In this document: positions 27,219 through 36,073 of the stretch, one piece after another | Layout of the letters: each line of letters starts with the position of its first letter | Numbering within the stretch: the first letter of the stretch is position 1 | NCBI GenBank assembly: GCA_013042475.1 | Contig: JABDQA010000072.1 | Span: forward strand, 1 to 36,073 | Direction of reading: 5' to 3' | Source of the DNA: Desulfofustis sp. | Lineage (GTDB): Bacteria > Desulfobacterota > Desulfobulbia > Desulfobulbales > Desulfocapsaceae | Length of the DNA stretch: 36,073 nucleotides | Program-made: the position numbers and the translations under genes | Notes under the pieces: generated by a model | Databases searched by the model: none | Told to the model about the DNA's origin: nothing | The model's input: the letters and a program-made list of their open reading frames with translations, nothing else

Positions 27219-28206
27219 GGTCACTGGCATGATCAGCCGATAGAACACTTTCTTCCTGAAGCCTCATGGCTGTTTTTACGATGGCCTGCTGCATAGCCTC
27301 AACATCTGAAAGCCTCATGGGGCCCAGAGCCTCGAGATCGTCGCGGATCATTTCTGCGGCGCGAGGTGACATGTTTGAAAAAAACCTCTGTTTCAGCTCA
27401 TCGGAAGCGGTTTTAAGGGCCAGTGCCAGAGAATCTTTATTGATTCGTCGAAGAATCGATTGCAGGATGCGGTCATCGAGGTCGCCCAAGGCTTCAAAGG
27501 TAAACATTTTCTTTTTGATTTTCTGAACCAGCTCATTATCCGTCTCTTCGAGCTTTCCGAGAATAGTGGTGTTGAGGGTGTGTTTCATTTTGCTCAACAA
27601 TTTTACCGCCTGATCAAACCCTGCTATTTCCTGCTGTGTACCATGCCCCATCTTGCCTATCTCCTCAAGGAGGTAAGCTTCAAGAGTTTCGAGAACCTCT
27701 TGAGAAACATGTTCGAGCTTGGCAATCCTGTAAATGATGTCTGCCTGCATTTCGTCAGGCAATAATGAAACCACTTCTGAAGCATAGCTCGAATCCTGGG
27801 TAGAGAGAATTAGGGCAATGGTTTGAGGATGTTCTCCCTGAATGATATCTGCCACCAGTTGTGGGTTAATGGCTGACAGCATCCCCAAAGGTTTCGATTC
27901 CACGCTGAGGTGCTGATTCAATAGTGATTCTGTGCGCTCTTTTGAGTGGGATGCAATGATCGAGTTTCTGGCAAACTCATCGCCACTGATAAAGAGGCCT
28001 TCAGATTTGTGCTGGTCTTCGATAAATCGCTGTAGAACAGAATTTTTCATGGACAGTGGAATATGATCAATAGCGGTCATTGACCAGGCAATGCGCTGGA
28101 TTTCTTCGTCGGTGAGCTGATTGAATACCCGGGCCGTTGTATCTTCCCCAAGACACATGAGCAGCACTGCGGCTCTCTGTACACCTGATATTCTGTCGCT
28201 GCTCAT
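27205..28206 (-). CDS. fliG: Flagellar motor switch protein FliG
   Basis: SGVQRAAVLLMCLGEDTTARVF, GEHPQTIALILS, MFTFEALGDLDDRILQSILRRI, FFSNMSPRAAEMIRDDLEALGPMRLSDVE. Confidence 0.97.
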   Translation of the reverse strand: MSSDRISGVQRAAVLLMCLGEDTTARVFNQLTDEEIQRIAWSMTAIDHIPLSMKNSVLQRFIEDQHKSEGLFISGDEFARNSIIASHSKERTESLLNQHLSVESKPLGMLSAINPQLVADIIQGEHPQTIALILSTQDSSYASEVVSLLPDEMQADIIYRIAKLEHVSQEVLETLEAYLLEEIGKMGHGTQQEIAGFDQAVKLLSKMKHTLNTTILGKLEETDNELVQKIKKKMFTFEALGDLDDRILQSILRRINKDSLALALKTASDELKQRFFSNMSPRAAEMIRDDLEALGPMRLSDVEAMQQAIVKTAMRLQEESVLSADHASDHVIS

Positions 28207-28209
28207 CGC

Positions 28210-29742
28210 TCAGGCCTCCTGAATCCATCTTTTGATGATATGTGCAGCCGCAAGTGGGTTGCTGTGTACTTCATTTTTCAGTTTGACAGCAATGTCTTCT
28301 TCTTGCCGATCAGGCCCATGGTCTACACTATTGCCTTCTTCAGGGGGCGGACTGTCGCTGCCGGTCAAATCCATTTCTGCGCGCAGTAGCCCAATTATTG
28401 GTTTGAGCAGGAGCAAGTAGAAGAGTAAGAATATAGACAATATCAGGATGATTTTGCCAACCGGAATCAGGTCGAAGATTTCATAAAGCGGCGATATCTT
28501 CGCCGGGCTTTGTGGCACATTCAGACGGTCTGCTGGCATACGTCTCAAATTGATGATATCTCCTCTTTCGGGTTTGAGAGAGAGTACACCAGCAACCAGC
28601 GATCGAATTGCTTCAAGTTCTTCGTCGCTGCGCGGTTGAAAAGAAACGGTGCCATCGCCTCCAATCCTTTTTTCATCTGCTACCAGAATGGTAACCGATA
28701 TTTGTTTGAGTGCGCCGACAGGGTTGATTGTTTTACTGGTCGTTTTGCTTATCTCGTAATCGACCTTTGAAGAAGTGGTAACCGATGATCGGTAACGAGA
28801 GCCTGCATTCTGTGAAGAAAGATCTTCAGATCCGGCATCGGGTAACGGTTGCCGCTCAATTTGTTCGCTCTTCACCACTGCGTCATCCGGGTCATAACTC
28901 TCAGAAGTGGTCTCATTGCGGGAGAAATCAAGCGAGGCTGATATTTTTATCAAAGTTTGACCTTTGCCGATCATGGCATCCACAAGATCTTGAGCTTTTC
29001 TCTCGAGGTTGCGCTCCACTGAGGTTTGGTAAGACAAGGTAGAATCAGGAAAGAGTAAAGCGTCCCTTAATCTGGATTTACCGGATAGAAGATTACCTGA
29101 GCTGTCAAAAACTCTGACATTGCTTGATTCCAGGCTTGTAACAGACGTTGCAACCAGGTGAATCACGGTTTGCAGCTGATCTGCAGTCAGGGGGCGGCCC
29201 GGAGCAAGGGAGAGCAGCACGGTCGCACCCGGTATGCTGTTTAGTGAAGAATCTTCCGGAGCAGACTCGAGATGTACTCGTGCCGAACGGATTTGATCCA
29301 GGGCAGACAAGGTACGGGATAATTCGTGCTGGATGACAATCCGGGGGTCTCCGCCAGTCAGTGATTGGAAGGTTGCCAGTGGTTGGCTGCCCACAAGATC
29401 ATTGCCGTTGTTAAAAGAGGGGAGCTTCTGCTTGGCCAATTCCAGTCTGGTCAAGTCTACGCTGTCTGCCGGTATATAAATGGATCGCTGTGCCGGGTTT
29501 TCTTTAAAGTTAATATCACTGAGTTTAAGAAAATTGCTGATGGCTAAATAATCTTCAGTGATCAAGTTGGCATAAAGCAGCCGGTATTCATCATCGTCAA
29601 TCAAGGTATGGAGGACGATCAATAACGCCAGTGCTACAATGATCAGCAGTCCACCGAACAGTGCCTTTCTCTTTGTTGTCCACTGCATAAACCGCTCTTT
29701 CAAATTTGAGAGCAGGGATGGGTGTCGTTGTTCATCAGCCAT
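28210..29742 (-). CDS. fliF: Flagellar M-ring protein FliF
   Basis: EYRLLYANLITEDYLAISNFLKLSDINFKEN; TFQSLTGGDPRIVIQHELSRTLSALDQIRSARVHL; C-terminal TM. Confidence 0.95.
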   Translation of the reverse strand: MADEQRHPSLLSNLKERFMQWTTKRKALFGGLLIIVALALLIVLHTLIDDDEYRLLYANLITEDYLAISNFLKLSDINFKENPAQRSIYIPADSVDLTRLELAKQKLPSFNNGNDLVGSQPLATFQSLTGGDPRIVIQHELSRTLSALDQIRSARVHLESAPEDSSLNSIPGATVLLSLAPGRPLTADQLQTVIHLVATSVTSLESSNVRVFDSSGNLLSGKSRLRDALLFPDSTLSYQTSVERNLERKAQDLVDAMIGKGQTLIKISASLDFSRNETTSESYDPDDAVVKSEQIERQPLPDAGSEDLSSQNAGSRYRSSVTTSSKVDYEISKTTSKTINPVGALKQISVTILVADEKRIGGDGTVSFQPRSDEELEAIRSLVAGVLSLKPERGDIINLRRMPADRLNVPQSPAKISPLYEIFDLIPVGKIILILSIFLLFYLLLLKPIIGLLRAEMDLTGSDSPPPEEGNSVDHGPDRQEEDIAVKLKNEVHSNPLAAAHIIKRWIQEA

Positions 29743-29812
29743 GAATACAATGTTTAGTAGTTACTCAGATAATATAAGCTTGCAGTTTCCTGTCTGCACT
29801 GTTTCAGTCTCT

Positions 29813-32203
29813 TTACAGATTTGAAATCAGTTGACGATACCGTGAATCCTGTACTGCGAATCTGTGCCATGGATCACTGTCAGTTTTTTCGGCAAGAAAT
29901 AATCTATTTAGTTCTGAAATATGTTGTTTTCCGTGCCAGCCGGAAATTAGTACGATCCGGTGACGTGCAGTCCGGCGATATTTCTCCGTTTCAGCGAGCA
30001 GAACGAAGAGCTCCTCGCTTTTAGTGAATTCCCCCAGTTCATAGAGGCTTTCAGCAAGTATATAAATGGTGTCGGATGAGAACTCTTTTCTTTGTAATTG
30101 ATACACTGGGAGGAGTATGTCGGCGGCACTCTGGTACCGCCTTTTCTGAAAATTCAGTGTTGCACCAAGAAACCGAAAATCTAAGCGCTGCGGCAGGGGG
30201 ACGGGTAACAGCAGCAAGGCTTCATCTATCTGACCCACTGCATACATGCAGTCAAGCCTGAAGTAGAGAACATCAAGTTCATGCACTCCTTCCGGGTATC
30301 TATAGGTGTATTCAGAGGCCAAGTCCTCAACCAGGTGGTGAGCACCAAGGGCATGGGCGGTCCGAATTGTGGCAAAGAGTAGGTCTTCCCCGTAGAGACC
30401 GGTGGATCCGTTTTTCAGATAAAGAAATAGCTGCAGGGCTTCTGGATGCATGGCCAGCCTCTCAAACGCCAGACCGATATCAAATAAAAGGGCGTCATCG
30501 AGCCAGCCCTTCTCGAAAAGGGCACGATTCTGTTGAGCCAGGGCGATGGCTTCGATGTCCAGCCCTGCATCCAGGAGACGTTCAATTTCACTGGGAATGA
30601 GCTGAATAAGCAAGGCTTGGGCTTGATCTTGCAACTCGCCGCTCTGATAGGTTCTGAGCATCTTCTGTAACAATTCGATGCTTATGGATGGTTGTCCTTC
30701 AAGGAAAAGGACGAGTGCTTCTTTGAAAGTAGCCGACTCAGCGACAGCCCTGGACGCAGCTCTACCGGCGATTCGGCGAAACCACTGGCTTGCATTTTCT
30801 GCACACTCATCTTGTCTCAGCGCACAGATATCGGCCTGTTTCATCTCAGCCAGCAGCGCTGCCTCGGTCCCGGGGAAACGTTCAATTATCGTACCAAACT
30901 GAATCTCAGGGTTGACTGATAATTTTTCTGCTTTCAGTTCTGCCAGGGTGGCCAGATAGTGTGCAGATCCAGCTGTATTGAACTCATTGAGCATAGAGGC
31001 CAGGTCAAGATAGCAGCGTCTACTTTTATCATAAGCCTGCCGGTTGAAAATCATGGAGCAGTAGTGGTTGATGCTGAGGGGCTTAGCTGCCATGACTTCT
31101 GAGCCGTAGAACTTGTCGTAGGTGGCAAAGGCCTCGTCAAAACGTCCGGTCCCATAGGCATGATCAGCTCTACGCAATTCGACCGACTCGTGCAGTGATG
31201 GCGGAAAGTCTCCAAGGTCAAGAAGCTGGTTCATCTGCTCGTATTGTCCCGTAGCCAAATGAGTCTCAGCAATAGCAAACCTTACAAGGGGGATGAGAAG
31301 ATGGCGCGCCGGTAATCGATCAAGCAGTTTTGTGAGCCTGACCTGGGCGAGGTGAAATTTGTGTGTGCCTATTTCGATGAGCGCCGCAGCATAGACAGCA
31401 AGATTCCCCGCGTCGTCATATCCATAGGTATCGGCGAGGAGTTTGTATTGAGTGAGTGCGGCTTCAACGCTACCCAGCCTGAACAAAATATCGGCGTGGG
31501 TTATGGCGTAATATTTCCTCTCTTCTTCTTTGTTTATCGATTTAAGCTGCTTCTGGATCCGCCGCAGCGACTCGAACATATTTTGTTTGTCTAATTCTTC
31601 GATGATCGGCAAAATTGGGGCTTCACCTGAAGAGAGGAGGGACGTCAGGGGAAAAGGCGGAAATAGTGGTGCAGGATCAGGGGTGAGGATCGGAGTGTCT
31701 TCAAAATCGGCAAAAAAAGAGCGCCAGTTATTTTTATATGGCGTGAATGCAAGCGGGCTGATCAGGGTTTCCTGCCTCTGCTCCACAGGCACCATCAGGC
31801 CGAGACTCGATCCAAGCTCACGGAAGCTTCCGGTAAACCGATTTCCGGGTATCAGATCGATAATAAGGGTACTATCAGAAGTGCTGGAAATGGAAAGGCC
31901 CTGGGGGGCGTAACGGAAAAATATTGATAATCTGGTATCTTCTTGCTGCTGAACAACAAGTGTCTTGATTATGACATCATCGGGTTCCGGCTGAACCAGG
32001 AATTCCATTGCACGCGTGTCTATGAGGGTAAGATCAAGACGCCGGTCTGAAAGCCGCTCCTGGTAAAGCGGCAGCTCATCAAAATGAGCATAGATTTGAG
32101 TCGAGGTGGCTGACTCAGATGTTGAAATCCTGGTAAGCTGCGCACCTGACCCTTCACTTATTGAAACGATAAAAAAAAGCAATGTCAAAATTAGCGATCT
32201 CAT
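29813..32203 (-). CDS. Large secreted TPR-repeat protein with N-terminal beta/AMIN-like domain; first gene of the flagellar motor operon
   Basis: N-terminal signal peptide (MRSLILTLLFFIVSISEGSGA), beta-rich segment (VVQQQEDTRLSIFFRYAPQGLSISSTSDSTLIIDLIPG), then many TPR-like helical repeats. Confidence 0.75.
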   Translation of the reverse strand: MRSLILTLLFFIVSISEGSGAQLTRISTSESATSTQIYAHFDELPLYQERLSDRRLDLTLIDTRAMEFLVQPEPDDVIIKTLVVQQQEDTRLSIFFRYAPQGLSISSTSDSTLIIDLIPGNRFTGSFRELGSSLGLMVPVEQRQETLISPLAFTPYKNNWRSFFADFEDTPILTPDPAPLFPPFPLTSLLSSGEAPILPIIEELDKQNMFESLRRIQKQLKSINKEEERKYYAITHADILFRLGSVEAALTQYKLLADTYGYDDAGNLAVYAAALIEIGTHKFHLAQVRLTKLLDRLPARHLLIPLVRFAIAETHLATGQYEQMNQLLDLGDFPPSLHESVELRRADHAYGTGRFDEAFATYDKFYGSEVMAAKPLSINHYCSMIFNRQAYDKSRRCYLDLASMLNEFNTAGSAHYLATLAELKAEKLSVNPEIQFGTIIERFPGTEAALLAEMKQADICALRQDECAENASQWFRRIAGRAASRAVAESATFKEALVLFLEGQPSISIELLQKMLRTYQSGELQDQAQALLIQLIPSEIERLLDAGLDIEAIALAQQNRALFEKGWLDDALLFDIGLAFERLAMHPEALQLFLYLKNGSTGLYGEDLLFATIRTAHALGAHHLVEDLASEYTYRYPEGVHELDVLYFRLDCMYAVGQIDEALLLLPVPLPQRLDFRFLGATLNFQKRRYQSAADILLPVYQLQRKEFSSDTIYILAESLYELGEFTKSEELFVLLAETEKYRRTARHRIVLISGWHGKQHISELNRLFLAEKTDSDPWHRFAVQDSRYRQLISNL

Positions 32204-32235
32204 CAGCTATATATCACGAATATTTAAACTCATTT

Positions 32236-32251
32236 TGCAATTATTGTTCCA
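32236..32251 (-). promoter_or_regulatory. Putative sigma-54 promoter for the flagellar motor operon
   Basis: Minus strand reads TGGAAC-AATAA-TTGCA versus consensus TGGCAC-N5-TTGCA (one mismatch, correct GG-GC spacing); predicted start about 22 nt before the 32203 start codon. Confidence 0.7.
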
Positions 32252-32498
32252 ATCAGAATTGAAAATTGATCAAGTATTTCTAGACAGTTGCCATTCTAGG
32301 CTGGAAAACATTATTGGCCCGGTGTCAAAATCGCGACGCATCATCTATACAGACAGTTTCTTTCGTCACCTGGGTAATTATACCTCTATAATCTCTCGGG
32401 ATTGAACATTATTTTTACCAGTGCTATAGATGGTTATCAACCTAGATGATCCGAAACCCTGTGTACAATCCTCAGATTAGCAGAGAGCTGAAACTAAA

Positions 32499-34223
32499 AT
32501 GCAAAGCACCATAGAACGACTCAGCATGGCAGCGTTTGCGCAGATAGAGAAAGAGGTCGGTGCGCTGATCGGCACTGATCTGGAGCTCTCATTAGTGTCG
32601 GCCTCCTTGACAAAGAAGCAGGGTTTTCTGGAGAATCAAGACGGCAGCAACAGTATCATCGGTTTGCAGTTGAGAGGACGATACGAGGGAGAGGGGTGTC
32701 TTGTAGTTGCGGAAGACTGTGCCGTTCGTCTGGCCGGCAAAATGCTCATGCTGCCATCGACCGAACTCAACGATATAATCTGTGAGGGCAACTATGCTGA
32801 TGAGGAGGAACTAAGCTACGCCTTTGATGATATAGCCAAATGTCTTGTAGTTGCTTTTTTAGATACTTTTCAACGCAGTTCAAACTTTATTTCAACTATT
32901 ACCTGCCAGAGCCAGAGATTTACCGAGGGCAGAAAAGAAGTGGCCGAAATTCTCAGTCACCTGTCTACGGATCAGACATACTACCAGGTGAGCGGTACGA
33001 TGACCCTGGCCGGCGTCACTACAAACACCTTGTCGCTGTTGCTGCCTGCTTTCGTTCTTGTCTGCAGTGAGCCTTTTAAAAAACACACAGGTCAGCAAGT
33101 TGTCACAAATTCGGTTACGTCTGATATCCAAAATCATGAACAGGCCGGACTTGTTTTAGGCGAAACTCCACTAACCATTATTGAAAACGAGAATGATCCG
33201 CTTCTTCCCCATCTGAGACCGGCACTGCAGAAAGAATTGTCAAATGTGCTGGGCATCACTGTTCAAGTAAGAGTAAAAGGCAGCTTTTCCGGCCCACTTT
33301 TTGAGTTAATCAGAGGGACCGATACCAGTCCCCAGCTGCGCAGCCGCATCACTATTTCAGGCCCTGGTCAGAATCACGGCTGGCTGATCACCACAACCAG
33401 TGATGCAATGAAGCTCGGTCTGCTGCTGACCGAGGGAACTCCCGGTCTAACGATACCCGGCTCTCTGGCGGGAGGTTTCAATGCTGATTGTCAGGATGGA
33501 TACCAAGAAGTCTGTTCAATTTTTATGGATGTGATCGATCTGGTCTGTAATGATTTGTCAGAAGATGATCTTTTCATGCAGAAGGACACCGATATAGAGG
33601 AAATCGATTTAAAAACTGAATCGGTTGATCGGATAGACGACAAAGAACAGACTTTTATGCTGACATTGCTTGAAATTGTAGCCGACACCATTGCGTGCGG
33701 CACCATGCATATTCTGCTTCCAATCGAATTGTATGAGACTCTCAAAACAGTTGAGCCTGATCGTTCGCTGGAAAGCATTGTGAGCCATGGACAGGAAGTG
33801 ATTGATGAAAAGCCAATCATTGACGCGTCGAACACTACCAGCCTGACGGAGCTATCTCATCATGCAGATGTGATTCTGCTAATTGAGGATTCACCAGCTT
33901 ACGGGCCTGAAATTTTAAACTCCTTTAAAGAAACTGGAATAAAAGCAGAGAGTATCTCACTGGCCGATGAGTTCAGCACAGCCGACATGGATTCGTATCT
34001 TGCTGTTCTTCTCGTGCAGGAAAGACTTGACGAGATCGGGCTTGGAGTAGTGATCAAAATTAAGTCGACATCATCAGTCCCCCTGCTTGTGGCCGCCTCA
34101 CTATGGACCCAAACCGATGTGATGAAAGCGTTGCGCTATGGCGTGGACGATATAATTATGCTCCCGGTGGAGAGCGATGAATTGCTGCGTAAGCTCAGAG
34201 GTAAAGAACCGCTGAGTGTCTGA
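32499..34223 (+). CDS. Protein with tandem CheC/CheX/FliY-like domains and C-terminal degenerate receiver domain
   Basis: DGYQEVCSIFMDVIDLVC and YAFDDIAKCLVVAFLDTF resemble CheC-family helices; C-term VILLIEDSPAYGPEIL...YGVDDIIMLPVESDELLRKL is CheY-like but lacks the phospho-Asp and the Lys. Confidence 0.55.
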   Translation: MQSTIERLSMAAFAQIEKEVGALIGTDLELSLVSASLTKKQGFLENQDGSNSIIGLQLRGRYEGEGCLVVAEDCAVRLAGKMLMLPSTELNDIICEGNYADEEELSYAFDDIAKCLVVAFLDTFQRSSNFISTITCQSQRFTEGRKEVAEILSHLSTDQTYYQVSGTMTLAGVTTNTLSLLLPAFVLVCSEPFKKHTGQQVVTNSVTSDIQNHEQAGLVLGETPLTIIENENDPLLPHLRPALQKELSNVLGITVQVRVKGSFSGPLFELIRGTDTSPQLRSRITISGPGQNHGWLITTTSDAMKLGLLLTEGTPGLTIPGSLAGGFNADCQDGYQEVCSIFMDVIDLVCNDLSEDDLFMQKDTDIEEIDLKTESVDRIDDKEQTFMLTLLEIVADTIACGTMHILLPIELYETLKTVEPDRSLESIVSHGQEVIDEKPIIDASNTTSLTELSHHADVILLIEDSPAYGPEILNSFKETGIKAESISLADEFSTADMDSYLAVLLVQERLDEIGLGVVIKIKSTSSVPLLVAASLWTQTDVMKALRYGVDDIIMLPVESDELLRKLRGKEPLSV

Positions 34224-34243
34224 GAACTCCCTGGGGGATCAGG

Positions 34244-35728
34244 TCATTCGTCCCACCTTCCGTCAATTTCTTTCTTTTTTATTTTTTCAAGAAGGGTGGT
34301 GCGCTTCAGGCACAGCATCCGGGAAGCCTCTTTCTTGTTTCCGGAAGTGAACTTCAGGGCTTTGATGATCAGATCTGTTTCGAATTCATTGATCAAATCG
34401 TTGAAATCGATCGGACCGTTTTGAAAATCGACAGACGGGGTGGGTGGAGTGGACAGGGAGAATAGAGCCGCCCGCTCTGCACTGATATCGTTTTCTGAAC
34501 GGTAGACTGGCGGATTTTGGCTGACCTGCAGCTCTACACCAGTCTCCCGATGGACGGTGAATTTTACTGGCAGGTGATGAGGGTAAATCCTTTTTCCGCT
34601 ATAGAGAATTGCCATGTGCTGAACTAGATTTTCAAGCTCCCTGACATTGCCACACCATGAGTGCTGACTGAGGATTTCCATGGATTCGGATGAAAAGACG
34701 ATCTTATCCCTGCCTCTATCGACAGTGTGGCGTTTTATAAACTCACTGAGCAGTAGCGGAATATCCTCTGATCGAGACCTCAGTGGCGGAACCTCGAGGG
34801 GAATTACACTTAAACGATAATAGAGATCCTCACGGAAGCGACCTTCTTTCACAAGTTCTTCCAGGTCACAATGGGTAGCTGCTACAATTCTGGTATTTAT
34901 CGGTGTTGCCCTGAGAGAACCCACCGGCTCGAACTCTCGTTCCTGAATTACTCTCAGCAATTTGGCCTGGAGGTTGGGTTTCATATCACCAATTTCATCG
35001 AGAAACAGGGTGCCGTTGTCGGCATATTGAATCCTTCCCGTTTTGTTCTGACCTGCCCCGGTGAATGAACCTTTAAGATGTCCAAAAAGCTCGCTTTCCA
35101 ATAATTCATCTGGGATTGCGGCGCAGTTTACCGGGACGAAATTGTGTTTGCGTCGACCGCTTTTCTGATGAATGGCCTTGGCCACAAGCTCTTTTCCCGT
35201 GCCTGATTCACCTCTTATCAAAACAGTTGAGTAGTCATCTTCAGCCACCCGTCTTATTATCTCGAACAAATCCTTCATCGCTCGACTTTTGCCGATGAAG
35301 CCTGAAATAGAAGATGTTTTAGGTTTTGAGTTGGGAGGTTGGTTTCTACCGTTGAGCAGAGTAAGACAATGGTTGACGCAGAAATTAAGCTCGGCAGGTT
35401 GAACGGGAAACGTGAGCTGGAAGAAAGGTCTACCGCTCAAATCCGCATGCAGGTGTCCTTGGGGTTGGTTGTCAACTAAAAGGATGATAGCCAGATTTTT
35501 GGACTCTGCACTGATTTCTTTCAGTAACTGACTGAGTGGATAACCCGATTTAATCCTGCTGTCCAGCAATAGAATTGCACAGGGTGCGCGGCGCAGTTCG
35601 ACGATCACCGCCTCAGCGTCAACCCGTTTTTGAATTATATCTGGAAAGCGGTTGGCGATAGTTTCGACGAGCGCGTCGCCATCAGACTGGTCGGCCAACG
35701 CAATAAGAATATTGATGGACTGGCTCAT
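34244..35728 (-). CDS. Sigma-54-dependent transcriptional activator, FleQ/FlrA-like
   Basis: Degenerate N-terminal receiver; GESGTGKE Walker A; GSFTGA loop; GTLFLDEIGDM; C-terminal Fis-type HTH (NKKEASRMLCLKRTTLLEKIKKK). Confidence 0.88.
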   Translation of the reverse strand: MSQSINILIALADQSDGDALVETIANRFPDIIQKRVDAEAVIVELRRAPCAILLLDSRIKSGYPLSQLLKEISAESKNLAIILLVDNQPQGHLHADLSGRPFFQLTFPVQPAELNFCVNHCLTLLNGRNQPPNSKPKTSSISGFIGKSRAMKDLFEIIRRVAEDDYSTVLIRGESGTGKELVAKAIHQKSGRRKHNFVPVNCAAIPDELLESELFGHLKGSFTGAGQNKTGRIQYADNGTLFLDEIGDMKPNLQAKLLRVIQEREFEPVGSLRATPINTRIVAATHCDLEELVKEGRFREDLYYRLSVIPLEVPPLRSRSEDIPLLLSEFIKRHTVDRGRDKIVFSSESMEILSQHSWCGNVRELENLVQHMAILYSGKRIYPHHLPVKFTVHRETGVELQVSQNPPVYRSENDISAERAALFSLSTPPTPSVDFQNGPIDFNDLINEFETDLIIKALKFTSGNKKEASRMLCLKRTTLLEKIKKKEIDGRWDE

Positions 35729-36073
35729 GGTTTTAAAATACCGGGATAATCGACAAGGGTCTTTCTAGATGTGGTAATGTCAAAAAACAGACACGCTAAC
35801 TTTAGAAATAAACTATAGCACAGAGATTAACCACCCAACAAGTAAATAACGGCAATTATATATAAATCGGAATATGAATTAGATGTTTTACCTATATAAT
35901 GATCAAAAAGTGTTTTAAATTAACAAAAATATGACACAAATATTTAAAGCTATAAACAAACCAGATCACACTACTTAAACAGACAGATGATCAGAACAAT
36001 TGGAGAGGTTTCAAGTTTTCAAACTATCGTCTTTTACTCATTTGTTTTACTTATCTTTTTCCTTGCCGGCGAG

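Noticed and set aside
35895-35900. TATAAT in the AT-rich region at the window end
   Set aside because: No -35 element at proper spacing and no plus-strand ORF follows within the window.
1-36073. CRISPR arrays, IS elements, tRNA/rRNA genes, phage structural genes
   Set aside because: No tandem spaced repeats, transposase motifs, tRNA T-loop patterns or rRNA sequence were recognised by eye; a tool scan (tRNAscan-SE, ISEScan, CRISPRCasFinder) would be needed to be certain.

Overview
Bacterial chromosomal window, probably from a Desulfobulbales-like 'deltaproteobacterium' (lineage inferred from gene content only). Contents from left to right: (i) the 3' end of a YejA-like peptide ABC transporter substrate-binding protein, a cold-shock protein with a structured leader and strong terminator, and tsaE; (ii) a tightly packed plus-strand operon of about 12 kb, starting with a YcaO-TPR protein and continuing through cobalamin genes (cbiG, cobJ/cbiH, cobC-like, cobU, cobT, cobS, a CobD-CbiP fusion, cbiB, cbiA, cbiC); (iii) ndk, a small unknown ORF, xseA, a YfgM-like TPR protein, panC, a KdnA-like DegT aminotransferase and a SleB/CwlJ-type hydrolase; (iv) small membrane and lipoprotein ORFs; (v) a minus-strand flagellar motor operon (TPR protein, fliF, fliG, motE-like, motA, motB, fliL, fliM, fliN, flhG, PilZ); (vi) a CheC/CheX-like protein ending in a pseudo-receiver, and a FleQ-like sigma-54 activator. 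No mobile elements, CRISPR arrays, tRNAs or rRNAs were seen. The most interesting points are the CobD-CbiP fusion translationally coupled to cbiB, the YcaO-TPR gene heading the B12 operon, a near-consensus sigma-54 promoter 33 nt upstream (-12 element) of a large secreted TPR protein that may be a PflA/collar-like motor scaffold, and the CheC-like/pseudo-receiver protein next to a FleQ-like regulator. All family assignments come from motif recognition by eye; no database search was run.
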